In this document: positions 24,236 to 26,649 of the stretch, in pieces
Layout of the letters: each line of letters begins with the position of its first letter
Position numbering within the stretch: the stretch's first letter is position 1
From: Deltaproteobacteria bacterium RBG_13_49_15
GTDB taxonomy: Bacteria > Desulfobacterota > Desulfobacteria > Desulfobacterales > UBA2156
Assembly (NCBI GenBank): GCA_001797695.1
Contig: MGQD01000092.1
Coordinates: 6,666-33,314, forward strand
DNA: 26,649 nucleotides
Direction: 5' to 3'
Notes under the pieces: generated by a model
What the model was told of the DNA's origin: nothing
Database searches by the model: none
Seen by the model: only the letters and a program-made list of their open reading frames with translations
Translations under genes and position numbers: made by a program

Positions 24236-26649
24236 TTACATCATATCATACGGATCCACATCAATGGTCACCTGAACATGAGGAAATGTCCGCCTGGAGC
24301 CGTCCCTGAATAAAAGATCGGATGCAAATTGATGCAGGATTTTGATTTGGCTGCTTTTTAAAAAAATTTGCCATCGATATCGATTGGCGATTTTTGATAA
24401 AGGCGCCTCGCTCGGTCCTAACACTTCCAACCCCTTCCGATAGGAGAGGTTTTCGGCCTGAAGACGTGAGCTCATTTCTCCGATACGCATCGCCCCATTC
24501 CGGGTTTTTTCCTTATTTTTTCCTGAAATTTTCAACCCCATGATATGGGAGAAGGGCGGGTAATTGAGGTTTTTTCTAAATTGGATTTCTTTTTGAAAAA
24601 AGGCCTCATCATTTTGTTTCTGCGCCGAGGTGATGGTAAAATGAGCTGGAGCATAGGTTTGGAGAATGACCCGGCCGGGTTTTCCTCCCCGGCCGGCTCT
24701 TCCGGATACCTGAGCTAAGAGTTGAAAAGTCCGTTCCGAAGCGCGGAAATCCGGGAGATCGAGAGAAAGGTCCGCACATATAATACCGACCAGGGTAATA
24801 TGCGGAAAGTCATGACCTTTGGCCACCATCTGGGTTCCGATGAGGATGTCGATGGTCCTGTTTTTCAATCCCTTGAGCAGCGTCAGTAACGATCCTTTTT
24901 TGCGGGTGGTATCCCGATCCATGCGGGCTACCGCCGCCTCAGGAAAAAGGGACTTAACGGCAGCTTCAACTTTTTCCGTCCCGATTCCCAGGTTCCTCAC
25001 TTTGGGAGCGCCGCATATCCGGCACGTTGTGGAAAAGGGGTGACTGTAGCCGCACAGGTGGCAGATGCACAGGTTTTGACCCTTGTGATAGGTGAGAGAA
25101 ATATCGCAATTACGGCATGTTAAGGGATTCCCGCAGGCTGAGCATACCGGAAAATTCGCATATCCCCTGCGGTTTAAGAACAAGAGCGCCTGCTCCTTAT
25201 TTCGGAGTGCATCTTTGATTCCATTTACGAGCGCACCGGTCATGAATCGGTCGGTACCGCGTAAATCCATGGAGTTGCGCAAATCGACGATGGCAACCTC
25301 CGGAAGGGGCCTTCGCTCGATTCGATTCGGCAATGTCAAACCCACAAACTTGCCCGTTCTGACATTGTAATTGGACTGGGTTGATGGGGTAGCAGAACCA
25401 AGCAGGACTACGGTGTCCAGAAGCATCGCCCTGACGACGGCCATATCCCTGGCATGATAAAGAAGTTGAGATTCCTGTTTATAGGAAGAATCATGTTCTT
25501 CATCCACTATGATGATTCCGATCCGTTCGAAAGGAGCGAATAGGGCCGACCTTGCCCCGATGCCCACCATGGCTTCATTCGATCGGATTCGCATCCACTG
25601 ATCGTATCGCTCACCTGAGGAAAGGGCGCTGTGAAGAACGGCAATCCGGTCGCCGAAGCGGGCCCGGAATCGTCTTTCCATCTGGGAAATAAGGGCGATT
25701 TCAGGTACCAGAATCAACGCCGGATCCCCTCGTTTCAGGGATTCCGAAACAAGCTGCATATATACTTCCGTTTTTCCGCTTCCCGTTACTCCCGCCAGCA
25801 GAAAGGTGGAAAATCCCTTTCCCAAAGCCGAAAGGACTGTGGAAACGACCGAATGCTGATCCGTCGTAAGCACATGCCGCCGGTCTGGCCGGATGGGCTC
25901 TCCAAAAGGGTCTCGCAAGACCTTCCGGTAAATGACCTTCACAATGCCTCGATCTGCCAGAGACCGGATAAAGGATGATGCGGAAGGGGCGATTTTGGAA
26001 AGCTCTCCGGTCGAGATCGGGCCTTTTTCCATTAATGCTTTAAGAAGCTGTTGCCGGGTTTTACTGAATTTGTTAAAGTCACGGGGAATCTCTTCCAAGA
26101 CAACATACCGTTCCTCTTTGGACTTCGCTGTCGGACTTATGAGAATCCGTTCTTTTTCGATCCACCCCTTCTTTTCCAGCGAAGCATAGACGGTATTTGA
26201 TATTTTTTCCTTTAGCTGTTTTTGGATGCTTTTCCGGCTGAAAGGCCCTTCGTCAAGCTGTTTAAGGATCCGCTCCTCCAACCGTCCCGGAGAATCTTCT
26301 GAAAGAGCGGTCTTCCCTTTGTCGGTCAGGTGCAACACAACAAGGTCGAAAATATCCAGGCCGGCAGGAAGAGCGCACCGGATGGTCTCTCCGATGGGGT
26401 ACATATAGTATTCGGAAACCCATTTGAAAAACGGGATCATCGATTCAGGGAAAAGAGGCTCTGAATCCAAAACATCCTCTATGGGTTTTGTCTCGATACG
26501 ATCCGGCCGTTCACCTGGGCCGATAACATAACCGCTAAGCCGGCGCTTTCCGAAAGGGACGAGGACCCGTTTCCCTGTTTCCGCGAGCGAAGCTATTTCG
26601 TGAGATGCTTCATATGTAAAAGTTTGATATAACGGAAGCGGTATGGCAA
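24236..26649 (-). CDS. priA: Primosomal protein N' (replication restart helicase), 5' end beyond window
   Basis: PriA recognises stalled replication forks, unwinds DNA 3' to 5' and helps reload the replicative helicase. The frame stays open to the right edge, so about 804 residues are visible and only a few N-terminal ones are missing. The visible N-terminus has IPLPLYQTFTYEA and GKRVLVPFGKRRLSGYVI, the 3'-end-binding domain. Then come Walker A GVTGSGKTEVY, the DEAH-type box IIVDEEHDSSYKQ, GSATPSTQS and LLFLNRRGYANF. Four CxxC zinc motifs follow: CSACG, CRNCD, CHLCG and CRICG. IGTQMVAKGHDFPH and QVSGRAGRGGKPGRVILQT come later, and the C-terminus ends VDVDPYDMM. A TTG at 26470 is not the start, because PriA homology continues upstream. 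Confidence 0.97.
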   Translation of the reverse strand, partial: AIPLPLYQTFTYEASHEIASLAETGKRVLVPFGKRRLSGYVIGPGERPDRIETKPIEDVLDSEPLFPESMIPFFKWVSEYYMYPIGETIRCALPAGLDIFDLVVLHLTDKGKTALSEDSPGRLEERILKQLDEGPFSRKSIQKQLKEKISNTVYASLEKKGWIEKERILISPTAKSKEERYVVLEEIPRDFNKFSKTRQQLLKALMEKGPISTGELSKIAPSASSFIRSLADRGIVKVIYRKVLRDPFGEPIRPDRRHVLTTDQHSVVSTVLSALGKGFSTFLLAGVTGSGKTEVYMQLVSESLKRGDPALILVPEIALISQMERRFRARFGDRIAVLHSALSSGERYDQWMRIRSNEAMVGIGARSALFAPFERIGIIIVDEEHDSSYKQESQLLYHARDMAVVRAMLLDTVVLLGSATPSTQSNYNVRTGKFVGLTLPNRIERRPLPEVAIVDLRNSMDLRGTDRFMTGALVNGIKDALRNKEQALLFLNRRGYANFPVCSACGNPLTCRNCDISLTYHKGQNLCICHLCGYSHPFSTTCRICGAPKVRNLGIGTEKVEAAVKSLFPEAAVARMDRDTTRKKGSLLTLLKGLKNRTIDILIGTQMVAKGHDFPHITLVGIICADLSLDLPDFRASERTFQLLAQVSGRAGRGGKPGRVILQTYAPAHFTITSAQKQNDEAFFQKEIQFRKNLNYPPFSHIMGLKISGKNKEKTRNGAMRIGEMSSRLQAENLSYRKGLEVLGPSEAPLSKIANRYRWQIFLKSSQIKILHQFASDLLFRDGSRRTFPHVQVTIDVDPYDMM

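Noticed and set aside
26470..26472. TTG as the priA start
   Set aside because: The frame continues upstream with clear PriA N-terminal motifs to the window edge, so the gene is simply cut by the window.
1..26649. tRNA, rRNA, CRISPR, prophage or insertion sequence
   Set aside because: No regularly spaced repeat array, no transposase or integrase frame, and no RNA-gene-like fold was found apart from the two interspersed elements.

Overview
The window reads as the chromosome of an anaerobic, selenoprotein-using bacterium, most likely a Desulfobacterota (former Deltaproteobacteria) sulfate reducer or syntroph. The reasons are the form of complex I, the DUF2148 ferredoxin-domain protein, the two selenoproteins and a repeat family of the type scattered through such genomes. 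The lineage is inferred from gene content, not from a marker tree. No tRNA, rRNA, CRISPR array or insertion sequence was recognised.

Left edge (1-834, minus strand): the first four-fifths of selD, whose active-site residue is an in-frame UGA (selenocysteine) followed by a bacterial SECIS-like hairpin. A 504-base divergent intergenic region follows.

Plus strand 1339-13206: a tandem GAF-domain protein, then eleven complex I core genes in the order nuoA-B-C-D-H-I-J-K-L-M-N. Most genes overlap or are tightly spaced. The NADH-input subunits NuoE, NuoF and NuoG are absent from the run. An MFS transporter (13350-14561) follows and faces a convergent minus-strand block across a strong GC hairpin.

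Minus strand 18982-14608, in transcription order: a DUF2148 ferredoxin-domain protein, a repeat, a small cyclic-nucleotide-binding-domain protein, then nuoE, a long NuoF with an extra C-terminal ferredoxin domain, and a short NuoG/HoxU-like iron-sulfur protein with no molybdopterin-type domain. The last three form a diaphorase-like module that could feed the core complex next door or a different partner.

Minus strand 26649-19077: priA (5' end beyond the window), a second repeat copy, a DUF1573 protein whose conserved CGCT motif reads UGCT through an in-frame UGA, a HAD phosphatase, an unassigned radical SAM protein, and a secreted lytic-transglycosylase-like protein.

The main discovery candidate is the DUF1573 selenoprotein at 23070-23801. 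An ordinary ORF caller splits it in two, and the selD in the same window supports real selenocysteine decoding. The second is the inverted pair of roughly 200-base elements (18253-18460 and 23891-24091). They have inverted termini and a fully conserved 48-base segment that folds, on paper, into a three-way junction with no unpaired linker.
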